A stretch of DNA of 64,000 bases, from contig JAIQDT010004220.1 of the NCBI GenBank assembly GCA_021521415.1, positions 124,001 to 188,000 of the forward strand, read 5' to 3'. Under the pieces are notes generated by a model. That model had not been told where the DNA came from, did no database searches, and saw nothing but the letters and a program-made list of their open reading frames with translations. Position 1 is the stretch's first letter. Every line of letters starts with the position of its first letter. The translations under genes were made by a program, and so were the position numbers. Of the stretch, positions 46,837-57,104 are shown piece by piece. This stretch comes from Bidens hawaiensis. Lineage: Eukaryota > Streptophyta > Magnoliopsida > Asterales > Asteraceae.

Positions 46837-47039
46837 AACTCGCTGAGAAACGATAATGAAATAGATAATGAAAAGAGAATCTTACCAAGAGTGCAATGAA
46901 GAACAATTGATAGAAGATTTTGATATTGAGGATGGGATAATGAACCACAAATGTAATAATCACACTACGAATGTCGCACCATGTCAAAATCAGTTTGAGT
47001 AACCATCATTATTGAGGAGGATTTTGAATTTTGAAATAT

Positions 47040-47709
47040 TGTTAGGCTTGTAAAGTGGATTACAACTATATATATTTGAGTGCAATTGTTATGGGTAAAA
47101 ATCCAAGGATCCTAAGAAGAAGAATCCTCGTAAGGTCCATTGCAGAGCATCAGGATCACAGACAGAAGACAGTATCCTTAGTAAGTATCGTTATTTATTG
47201 CCATTATCCTTTCACCCTTGACTTGGTCTTGCAGGAAATGGCTAGTAATTTACTCTAGATGAAGAGTCGGTCAACCATTAAATATAAGAGACATTGGAGG
47301 TGGTTACGATCGGTTATTGATGAGGATATGTAATTTGTAACGGTCTCAGGATCCTCACAAGGACAGTTAATGCTTGTAATTACCGGTTAAAGCTATTATA
47401 ACTATAAATAGAAGTTGCATGATCGCATGAGACACGAATGACACACACCGTGAACACTTACTTGTACTCATAGCAATGATCATAGTAACTTCCAACCTTG
47501 TAATCACCGGTTGTTATTTTTATAATTGAGGTAGTGTGACGGTTTTCCCCTCCCTAGGTTTTTACCGGAGATCCATCAAGGGTTTTTCCTCGCTACATCG
47601 TTGTGTCACTTGTATTTGTTACTTATTATTTTGATTATACACTCAAGCATCCTACCTCATAATCAAAGTTTAGTTACTTGATTATCCTTGTGTAATTTTT
47701 ACCAAAACA
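47040..47709 (+). repeat. 3' LTR of element Z
   Basis: It starts TGTTAGGCTTG after a purine-rich GAGGAGGATTTTG and ends GTAATTTTTACCAAAACA (670 bp). The end matches the reverse complement of the X LTR start (...CCGATTTTTGACCAAAACA). A typical TTTTCCCCTCCCTAGG / GGTTTTTCCTCGC block lies near 47540-47600. It closes the plus-strand Z. Confidence 0.75.
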
Positions 47710-48376
47710 ATACACTTGCACAAACAAAAAGAGTTGCAAGCTCAGGTGATAAACCAAGAAAATCAAACCCATCATTCAAACCTCCTTAATTCACATAAAT
47801 ATATATATCTTAATCAAGAATTACATTTATGAAAACCCAATTTTTATTTAGTTTCTTCAAAACTGAGACAACCCCAGTTGATTAAACAAGAAACTAAACC
47901 CAACCATAACCCTAACCCTAATTATTGTATAAAAAATAAAAAAAAGAATTAAATAGAAATCAGAAATTGATTAAATCTAAAATGATTATTGAATCGATTG
48001 AGTATGGAATACAAGTAGATTGAATCAATAATTAAACCTAGTTAGAGACAAAGATGGAATCGATGTAGCAGAAACAGACATGGTATTGGGGTCGGACGAT
48101 GATAGAAGGGGTCTGACAACGGTGGTGGTCGATAGTGCAGATATTAAGTGTGGTGATGAAGTTCGGTGGTGATGAAGGGGACGGAAGATGGTGAGAAGGT
48201 GAATAGGGTGTATATAGTTGTTTGCTGAATGGTTAATCAAGTTTTTTAAGCTCAAGGTTGAGAGAGGTAGTTAGCAAATCAAAGGTTTTATCTCAACAAA
48301 TCAAACACATCTATATCTGAGCAAATCAGACTTTACCCTCTTAATGGCTCCATTCAGACCCAACCAAACAACCCCT
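47710..48376. mobile_element. Right end of a second hAT-like element
   Basis: The right end reads GACCCAACCAAACAACCCC, in reverse complement GGGGTTGTTTGGTTGGGTC. CATTCAG and AATGGTTAA motifs lie just inside, like the insert at 28441-30795. No matching left end is seen, perhaps because Z inserted into it. No transposase frame is present. Confidence 0.45.
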
Positions 48377-48954
48377 TATATGCCTTCTTGGGTTTTATGC
48401 ACAACTTGTAAAATGTTGTATGATTACATGCGGCCAAGTGGTTCTCTAGATTTCCATATTTTCAATGAACATGATAAAAATCCTCTATCCTAGAAAACAA
48501 GATATCGTATTGCACTTGGAGTTGCTAGGAGGTTGGTTTATCTTCCTGACAAGTGCATAGATTGCATAATTCATCTACTTGATTATACCCACCGTCGGTG
48601 ATTTACAGTCTAAGCTTACTTCTTCTTGATTAGTCATGTTATACACTGTGTTATTATAGAAAGGACATAATTACAAATTTTGTCCTTTAAACATATGCAA
48701 TTTTTGAATCGGTTCCTATAAAAGTTTATTTGCAGGCGGTGTCATTTACATGGTGTGTTTGTTTGATTTTCGTCCTTCTGACTAACTGGCACCCAAAAAC
48801 CCCAGTTAAGTCTTGGCATGTGAGCACACTTCAATATATTATGCCAGGTCCCGAAAAGCATCGATCGCTCACACTCAATAAGTCATAACCCACACATTCG
48901 ATGTGTTGACAAGAAGGGTAATGACGGGTTGCTAATTTGGGTAAGAAATATGTT
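48377..48954. other. Unassigned sequence between Z and C3
   Basis: No recognisable coding block, LTR end or RNA gene is visible. Words such as TTACAAATTTTGTCCTTTAAAC near 48672 recall dispersed non-coding plant repeats, but I cannot name one. Confidence 0.4.
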
Positions 48955-50005
48955 TGTTAACGGTGGAATCAGAAACAAACAGATTTGTTGCTTAAGGATT
49001 AATAAATGTAATAGACACAAACAATCACTCAAAATATGTCCATTTATATAAATGATTAATACAAATGTTAATCGATTAGGGTTTCTTGTTTGGAAAGTTT
49101 ATCCGTACAATCCTATGACAGCCGTCACACTTAATTAGGAATATTCTTTTAGTTCTGAAAATTGTAAAGCCTGTCAAAAATTCGTATCGCTCATCGGTGG
49201 AGGCGTGCCCTAAATTATTCTATTTATAGGCCTGCCACGACCTGACAGCTGTCATTCTTTCTAGAAACCCTAATGATTGATACATAATCAAATTACATAT
49301 CCAAAATTATACTAAGTGTAAAAATAGGTCTTCCGGGTAGACTTTGTGATATTTGTCTTCTCCGAGTAGGCTTTGTGCCTTTTGTCCTTTACGAGTAGAC
49401 CTGGTAACCTTGAAGTGTGCTCATGAACAGTTCTCTGGGTAGACTTTACTTATGGAAAATACTCACCTAGCAGACTTCAATCTTCTTGACCATAGCAAAC
49501 TGTTCTTCATGAGTCCCTTCAACCCTTTGTTAGAAGATAACTTATTAAGCAAACCATAGTGTGCTGGTAACACTATTTGAACTATGTTGGTAGCACTATA
49601 GCTTGCTTGGGGTTGAACCTTGCTGGAGAAAGTACTTAGAATGTATCTTGATCATTTTCAACAAGCATGCTCGGACTATTGTTTATTACTCAAACCTTTC
49701 TAGATCTTCCAAATACTTGGCTTCATAAGCTTGGTTTGGCCAAGGGTTTTCTAGTAAGCAAACTGTGCTCGGCCAGAAGAACACCTTTGCTAGATGAAGT
49801 GAACCCTACTCGGATTAACACTTAAGAAGACTTCTAGAAGATAATCCTGCCCGATAGGCAAATACCTTGCTAGGACAAGTAAAACCCTGCTCGGAAGTCC
49901 AAGTGTGCTCGGTTTCCATACTTAGCTAAATCTGAGGAGGTTGAGAAGATTCCAATCTTCCTTAGACTTTCTTAGGTCATTTTAAGTTTAATTCTTGACT
50001 TAACA
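48955..50005 (-). mobile_element. 3' LTR of Copia element C3
   Basis: On the plus strand it runs from TGTTAACGG to GACTTAACA (1,051 bp), preceded on its coding side by the tract AGGGGGAGAT. The LTR contains many copies of a motif close to AAGTGTGCTCGG in both orientations (about 49340-49930). The 5' LTR is not in the window, so the outer end is inferred from the TGTTAA/TTAACA termini. Confidence 0.7.
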
Positions 50006-50018
50006 ATCTCCCCCTAGA
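50006..50018 (-). other. Polypurine tract of C3
   Basis: The minus strand TCTAGGGGGAGAT lies directly before the LTR start TGTTAAG. It fixes the minus orientation of C3. Confidence 0.85.
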
Positions 50019-50174
50019 TTTGAACACCTCAGCTGACCCAAAACACCTCTAAGGTTACATACACTTAGTCAAAATACACATCAAATCAAAATCAAATTTA
50101 CATTTTCATAAGTCAAAATATTACATATTCAAATTATGTCAGTGGACATTACAAAGCAAACCTTATTCTAAGAA

Positions 50175-53100
50175 TTATCTTCTTTGTGCATTGTGGGCTG
50201 CTTGTCTTCTTGCAACAAGTACTGTTCCTGCACTTTGCTGAAAAATGGAAAGTATCTGATAGTGAGGGTGATTCTCTGGAATTTTCAATCCTTCAATGTC
50301 CCTCAGATCTTCCCTATGCAAGAATGTCAGGTCTTTATCACTTCTGATGATTCCCAAGATAAGTCCATCTGAATTTCGTAGAATGTAGTGGCCTTCATTT
50401 TCCTTGTATTCAATCATAGTAATTCGGCCATTCTTCTGGACTTTATAGTTGGGACGAGTCATTCTCCGTCATACGCTGATACATGTGTTCATATTGGACA
50501 AAGGATTGTTGTTTCTGACTTTTGAAACTAAATCATATTCAGCATTCCTTATATTCCTCATCCTTGTTGCTCTTCTGCTTTTCTCATGCTTTGTCAAATT
50601 CCACTTCTTCTTTTGATTAAGAAATGGGAATCCCTTTTCAGCTTCACTTCTTAGGTACTTTGAAAGCTCATTTTGTTGTCTTCCGGCCATCTTTCTACTA
50701 TCATGATAATCATACAAGTCAAGTGTGACCATTTTCTCAAGTTGTACCCTTGTGTATTCTGCAAAGTCATCTCTGAATATAATGTCTCTCAACTGTCTGC
50801 TCTGCATAATCACCTTCAAAGATTGAGAGACTGAGTCATAGTAGAGAGTTATAGATAGATCCACATCAGATTGTGGTCTTGTCTCTCTTTGGGTTCCTGC
50901 TCTGCTTGACTCACCCCTGCTTGTTGAGGTGTATCTTCTTGAAGCAGAGGGCCTAGTTGGAATTGACTTCATCGGTTTGGAAGGCCCCATGACTCCAAAA
51001 GTTTTCTTGTACATTGCAACAATCCTCTCAGCAGGCAAATTTATCAACTCAGTAAGATTTTCTCCACCCTCTCTGAACAACCTTCCAATCATATCAATTA
51101 TCTTTTCATCGTGAAGTTGTCCAGCCGGTACAAATCTTCCTCCAATGAAGCTTCTAGTGTTTACACCCTCTAACAACACTCTTTCCTACTCTGCCTTTTG
51201 TTCATAGAAGAGTTGCTTGAGCTGTGCTTTACCCAAATTATCAAATACTTTCTCATTCATTCCCTTTTGCTTCACCGTCAAATCTCTCAAGATCTGAATC
51301 ATTTCATCATTCTCCCATGGATCTGTGGGTTCATCCACTTGTTCTTCTTTAATTTCCACTGGGATAGAAGCATCTTCAGTTTCAGTCTTCTTTGATTCAA
51401 TCTCTGCTTTTTGTTTCTCTCTCAATGTCATGATCCTCCTTTTCTTGAGAGGGGGTTCAGGTTTAGTTTGAGCTTCCCTTGTTTGTATAGTAGATGGTTC
51501 AGGTTGCACTCTTTTCAACTTATCTTTCTTTTGTAGCTTGTTATAATGTGACTCAGGAGCAGTTTTATACAAGCTATTTACCATTTCTGGTGCCATTCCC
51601 TTATCCAACAGATATCCACACCTACCAACAAACTTCTTTCTCAACTCATCAATCTTTTCAGCCAACACTGCTTCTTACAAGTCTCTCTTTTTCTTTTCTC
51701 TTAACATCTTCTTTTGTTGCATGATATGCTTCTCTAAGTTTCTCAAATTTAAAATGAGTCAACTCCTTTTCAGAGAAACCATGCAGTCTCAGATATTCTC
51801 TAAATTTTTGACTGTCCCTGTTCTTCTGTTGCATTTGTTTCTTGATAATGTCCCTCTCTCTGTCCAATTTTCTTTGCAGCTCATCATCATTTAGAGAGGC
51901 TATATCTTTAAACTTGAAACCATGACTCATCAGTTTTATTACCAAAGGATTTTTCTTTTTAGCATCAATCAGACTTTGTTCAATATTTGCTCTCTGCTCA
52001 TTAGTAATATCAACTTGTGGGGATTCCATGTCAACTTTCTCAGCTGTATTGTTCTGGTTATCATCATCAGTCTCATCTTCAGTTGTATCATCTTTCTCTG
52101 TTGATTCATCGACTGCATTAATCTTTTCATCATCAGATTGTGGAACATCTTGAGCTGGAACATTTGGAACACCCTCTGCTGCATCTTCTAGCCTTAATGT
52201 TTGAAGTGGAACCGGCCTTAATGGGCTTTCTTGATCATCAGGGGTCTCAACAAAATACTTGTTCTTTTCATCCCACTTGCCCTTTTTTGCAGATTCAGCT
52301 CTTTCAGCTTGTTCATGAGCTTTTCTTTTTCTTGAATATATCTTTTCAAATCTGTTCACATTTTCATGAATTTTTGAAGCCGTTGCCATCAAATCTTCAA
52401 AAGTTTCTCCAGTCTCTCTCTCAGGTTCCTTTTCAGGTTGCTTTTGAGTTTGGCTGAAAATGCTTACAACAATGGCAAGAGAATTATCAATTTCTTCAGC
52501 CTTTTTCAAATTAATCAATATCTCTATCACCACCTGATCTTCAAACTCTTCTTTAGCAAAGTCTTTACAAAAATTTGCTTGTTCAGTCAAGTTCTCCTGC
52601 TATGCCAACTCCTCTGCTGATAGGGTTTGGGCAATGTGCTCTCTTTCCCTTGTCTCTTGTACAACTTTTTCTAGTCTCTTGGCAGCAACAGTGTTCTCAT
52701 CTTCTTCCTCTTCCTCCTCAACATTTGCCTTAATAGGCTCTTCCTCCTCCTCCTCAACAACTATAGTTTTCCCTTTATCCATTCTTCTTTTTAATTCCTC
52801 CTTACTTTCTGGTGGGAAATTATCAATATCTTTCTCTAAATCATCCATCTCATCATCATGCTCTACCCTCTTGGAACTTATTTAGTCCGTGTCTGGTTCT
52901 GCTAATACAAGCTCTCAGTAGTAACACCTTCATCTATCGTAACATCAGTCTGCACATCAGTTGCCGTTAAAACATCTGTCACAACATCAGTTTGAATATC
53001 AGTAGCAACATCAGTAGTAGCTACATTGTAATCAATCAAATTCTCCACTTCATCTTCCTCCATACCCTTCTCCTTTCTCAACACATCATCATCAGTCTCA

Positions 53101-54872
53101 ATAGTGTTTAATACCTCATTGTTCACATCATAATTTTGCTCATCACCCCCAGACAAATCAACTTCGTAATCTTCATCAAATATCATTCTTGCACCACTGT
53201 CCTCCTCATCACTCTTATCATAAGAATTCAATATACATGCCAATCCATCAGCATTCACATTCTCATCAAACACCTCCTTATAAGCTCCAGTTGTCTCATC
53301 ATGTGAAACATTCTCCCCCTGTTTTAGGGCAGCTGAGGTCATCTCAACCTCCTGCTCCAGGGTTTGAATTCTTGAATGTGCTAGGGCCAACTGAGCTTTC
53401 AACTCTTCATTCTCTGTTCTCAACTCATCATTTTCTCTCCTCAACCCCACATTTTCTATTATCAAATCAAAATTTCTTTGGTAAATATTGGAAACATGGG
53501 GAGGGGTAGTAGGTGGTGTGATGGGAAATGGTTCTTTTAAAGGATTTGTGGTTTGGGTCTCGGGTGGGGATGTAATAGGTGTGGATATAATTGTATGTAG
53601 ATGTGTGGGTAGGGATTCTGGGATATAAGGTTCATGGGTAGGCTCAGATTGAATAATTGGTGCAGTTAAAGATTGGGTTGTGGTTTGAGGTGGGGTTTGG
53701 TTTAAGTTTTTGGGTGGGCTTTGGATTAAGGTAGGTGTTTGAGTGGGTGGGGATTGGGTGGTTTGGTCATTTAGTGGTGGAGAGAAATGTGGTGTTTGAT
53801 GTGGGGATTGGTAGGTTTGGTCATATGGTGATGGTGGGTACGGTGGTGTTTGTGGTGGTGTGGTTATGGGTGTGGTTGGTGGTGTTGGTATGGATTGGTA
53901 CTCCCCCTGAGGTTGTATTGTATCATCAAAATTAGCATCACCTCCTTCTTCATTACCAGCAATATCATTACCATCCTCATAATTATCCTCATCACCTGAA
54001 TCGTCATCCTCATCATCTCCTTCATCCTCACTCTCACCATCCGTTGCATCCTCCTCTGAGATTAACTCAGGAATAGGAACAACCTCAAAACCTTCAACCA
54101 ATAGCCATGGTGCAATGTCAAACACTTCCTCGGGATTAAACCTGCTTGTACTGGCCAAATTTTCAATTCGCCTGTAGGTATTTGGATCTTGCAACACATG
54201 GGTTGTTCCAACAGTAGGCAATCCCTCCGGCTCTTGGTTGAAAATAATCTGTAGGAACCTGGGATAGGCCAAAAATTTCTTCTTGTTTGTATTTTTCATC
54301 TTGCTCACCAATCCTTTAAAGATCATCTTGGAAAAGTTAAATGGTTGGTTAAACAATACAGCAACAGTGGCATTGGCCAAATCCCGACTCATAAGAGTCC
54401 ATGAGCCTTTTCTTGAAGCAAAGCCATGAATGATGTGGTGTATTAAAAACTTGTATATATTGGGGAACATTCCCTTTTGGAATTGTCCTTCGTGTACATT
54501 CCCCTGATAACCCGTTGTTTGAACAAACACCTTGAGTAGATGTTCTTTTGTAAGGTGAATAGGGTTGGGATTATCATCATTCAACTATAAACATCTTCTT
54601 ATCACTGCTTCAGTTATCCGTATGTCTTGGTTAGCAACTGTGGCATCTATCCTTCTCCCATTAACATCGTCATAAAATCTCGCTGACCTCCAAAAATCAA
54701 GCGAGTGATTCCTGTATATCACTGGGTACTCCGTTAACGCGAAAAGGATATTTGACCTTTGTAGCCATCTTATCATAGGAGCAACTTCTTCATTATCAGC
54801 AGTGATTTGTAACAGAGCGCACATATTGTGCTTATGCTCAAAAGGATAGGTCGGTTGATCATCATCCGCCAT
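50175..54872 (-). pseudogene. ORF3 accessory protein of Copia element C3 (~1,560 codons, nearly intact)
   Basis: From ATG at 54872 the product opens MADDDQPTYPFEHKHNM. It keeps the ORF3 N-terminal pattern of C1/C2: HNM, DFWR, ATV-NQ, then GY-G, KG, FL-H-I, RK, FS-M-F and YPRFLQIIFN. Then come an acidic block, a Pro/Thr-rich block (about 53500-53920), a strong coiled coil (LRRENDELRTENEELKAQLA) and long charged helices with Lys/Arg clusters. The C-terminal domain (about 50900-50175) has SITLYYDSVSQSLKVIMQSR, and its HYILRNSDGLILGII precedes the final stop. Two frameshifts (near 52905 and 51660) and about five stops are all that break 4.7 kb. No membrane span, zinc knuckle or enzyme motif is recognised. 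Homology to C1/C2 ORF3 is clear in the N-terminal domain, weak elsewhere. Confidence 0.75.
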
Positions 54873-54895
54873 ATCTGAAATCATAAGCAAACATA

Positions 54896-56233
54896 TTCAA
54901 AGCAGAAATTAGTCCTAAAGTTCACAGCTTTAAGTAATTTCAAGTTATAATTTTGAAGAAGAATGAAAGAAATTTCATTAAGAACCTGATCTTCGACAAG
55001 TTTATAACCAACACACAAAACAGAGATTTAGTAATCATGAATAATCAAAGCCCATTATCACATAATCGTGGTCGAAAAAAATTTAATTAAAGCTTACCTA
55101 CTCAGATCGTGAGGGCTGAAAAATTAGGTTTAGGATTATGCTGAATGCAATAAGTCGGTTTGTTTACTGAAACGAGAGGGAACGTGGAAGGAGAGAAAGA
55201 GAAATGAAGTGTGAAAAAGTTCTCTAACTCCCTCTCTTATACCTTTTGAAAGTGGGTTTTAAATGCTTTTTGTCGTTTAGTGAGTTAATAGCTGTCATAC
55301 AGCAATCTTATCCATTAAAAATATTAACACTTAAAAACCTTACTCGAAAAATCACATGTATCAAACCTTGCTCGAAAAAGTCATTTTTTACAAAGCTTAC
55401 TAGGTATATTCCACTTTCACAAAGCTTGCTCGTTTCAGAGTGTTCAGATCATAAAGTAATTTTAGAAATATATCTAAGTTAAATGAAGGAAGCTTATTGG
55501 AAATACAAGATTGCTCGAGAAACAAATCACAAGACTAATAATCAAGTATATAGTATCACATAGGAAACCTTGCTAGGAATCAATTAAGAATCCCAAAATA
55601 ATAATATTTTATAGACATATTCCTAAATGTCAACGCTGCTCAAAAGTCTGACAAACACAAACTGTACTCGAAAATGTATAAACGGTTAGCAAATAATCAG
55701 TTTAAGTAAACTGTTACACATAGTGTGCTCGAGACACTTGTTCAACAAGTAAAGTGTGCTAGAAGTGAGTTCTAGTCACAAAGTGTACTCGAAAGACATA
55801 TATTTGAATAATTACCAAGTATGTTAAGAGAACACTTGAGTATCTCAAAGTGTGCTCGAAACATAAAGTGTGCCCGGGAAACTAGGTTTGCCCGAAAACA
55901 CTTGTAAAAGAAACATATTCATATTCACATAATCATTAAGTGTGCTAGAATTTAAAGTTTACTCAAATTTAAGTATATATTTAAAATCACAAAGCTTGCT
56001 AGAATTAATTCAAACATTCAAAAATCACAAAAGTGTGCTAGATAGTTTAAAACATTAAAGCTTGCTCAAAGTGTCATTCATTCACAAAGCTTGCTCGGCT
56101 GACTAACAACTTATAAAACAGTTAAGTTTGCTAGAAAGTTTAAAGATCATAAAGCTTGCAAGTGAATAGTAACATATCAAATAGCTTGCTAGTAAACAGT
56201 TGTAATTCTAAACAAATAGGTAAGGTCTACTAG
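54896..56233 (-). other. C3 spacer upstream of ORF3, with a dense short-motif array
   Basis: This non-coding stretch lies upstream of ORF3 in C3 and is cut at 56234 by C2. From about 55320 it has roughly two dozen copies of AAAGYKTGCTCGA-like words, for example TTGCTCGAAAAAG near 55370, AAAGCTTGCTCG near 55425, AAAGTGTGCTCGAAA near 55848 and AAAGCTTGCTCGG near 56087. The same word fills the C3 LTR. No gene is seen. Confidence 0.7.
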
Positions 56234-56639
56234 TGTTGGTGCATGATGTCAGTAGTTCAGTATCTTGTGTTTTGTATGTGTATGTAATCGTTTTAGATTG
56301 TTTGTTTGGTTTTGAATATTGTTTTGTATAAGTTCGCCTGGGATGTAAGCGAACTTGTGAAGCGAAGTTATCACAACTTCGCCTAGTATGTTAGGCGAAG
56401 TTGTCGAGGTCAATTTAAACCTCCACTTCGGCTTATAGGTGTAAGTTTTTCAAGAACGTATGTTGGTGATTGATATCACGTGTTGAAGCTTGGCAATATA
56501 TCGAGTTTAAAGTTTTACCCTATGTGTTTGTTTTACTGATTCAACGTGTTATCTATCTTACACTCGTATCGTATTACGTGGGGATTCCGCACCCTAGTGT
56601 TACGAGATATTCCTGTGTAGATCCGGCTGGGAACCTACA
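56234..56639 (+). repeat. 5' LTR of C2
   Basis: It starts TGTTGGTGCATG, ends GGAACCTACA (406 bp) and is homologous to the C1 LTR (2519-2939). Stem-loops occur at 56330-56356 (8-bp AAGTTCGC stem) and 56373-56404 (13-bp perfect stem ACAACTTCGCCTA with a 6-nt loop). Confidence 0.93.
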
Positions 56640-56641
56640 AT

Positions 56642-56653
56642 TGGTATCAGAGC
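56642..56653 (+). other. tRNA-Met primer-binding site of C2
   Basis: TGGTATCAGAGC, complementary to the 3' end of initiator tRNA-Met, lies two bases after the LTR. It is the standard Copia primer site. Confidence 0.95.
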
Positions 56654-57104
56654 ATTTGCTCGTGATTGTGTGGTTCGGGATTATAACACGGGTGTTAAGA
56701 TCATTCCGTTCGACTATTCACGGAACGAGTTTATGTTGAAATACCGAGTTTTTGTGTCTTGCCATCTTCCACCATCAAATATACCCCAAAACACCTTCGC
56801 ATACCTCGCAATACACCCAGCTAAAACCTGCAAAACCTCGTGTTCATCAAGCGAAGTTGCCGTCAACTTACGTAGGGTTTAAGCGAACTTATAGGATTTA
56901 AGCGAAGTTACTGAAGCAGCGAGGTTGAGTGTTCAGTGAAGATAAGCCCCAAGCGAAGTTAATTAAAAGGAGAAGTTAGGAAGCAGCGAGGTTGAGTGTT
57001 CAGCGAAGTTAAGCTTTAAGCGAAGTTGTAGCAACTTCGCTATCTGCTCACTGTTCACAGAAAGTATATTTTTTTTGTCATTTTGAGTCTTGTTTCTTTC
57101 AACT
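56654..57104 (+). other. C2 leader with GCGAAGTT motif cluster
   Basis: The leader before the gag ATG (57105) has six exact GCGAAGTT/AACTTCGC words between about 56840 and 57041, plus a GCGAACTT variant. A 23-bp direct repeat (GAAGCAGCGAGGTTGAGTGT...) occurs at about 56918 and 56979. A perfect 10-bp hairpin lies at 57019-57041 (AGCGAAGTTG). Short frames here are not supported. Confidence 0.75.

Noticed and set aside
53189..53509. Plus-strand frame rich in His and Pro opposite C3 ORF3
   Set aside because: It is antisense to the Pro/Thr-rich linker and coiled coil of ORF3; low complexity only.
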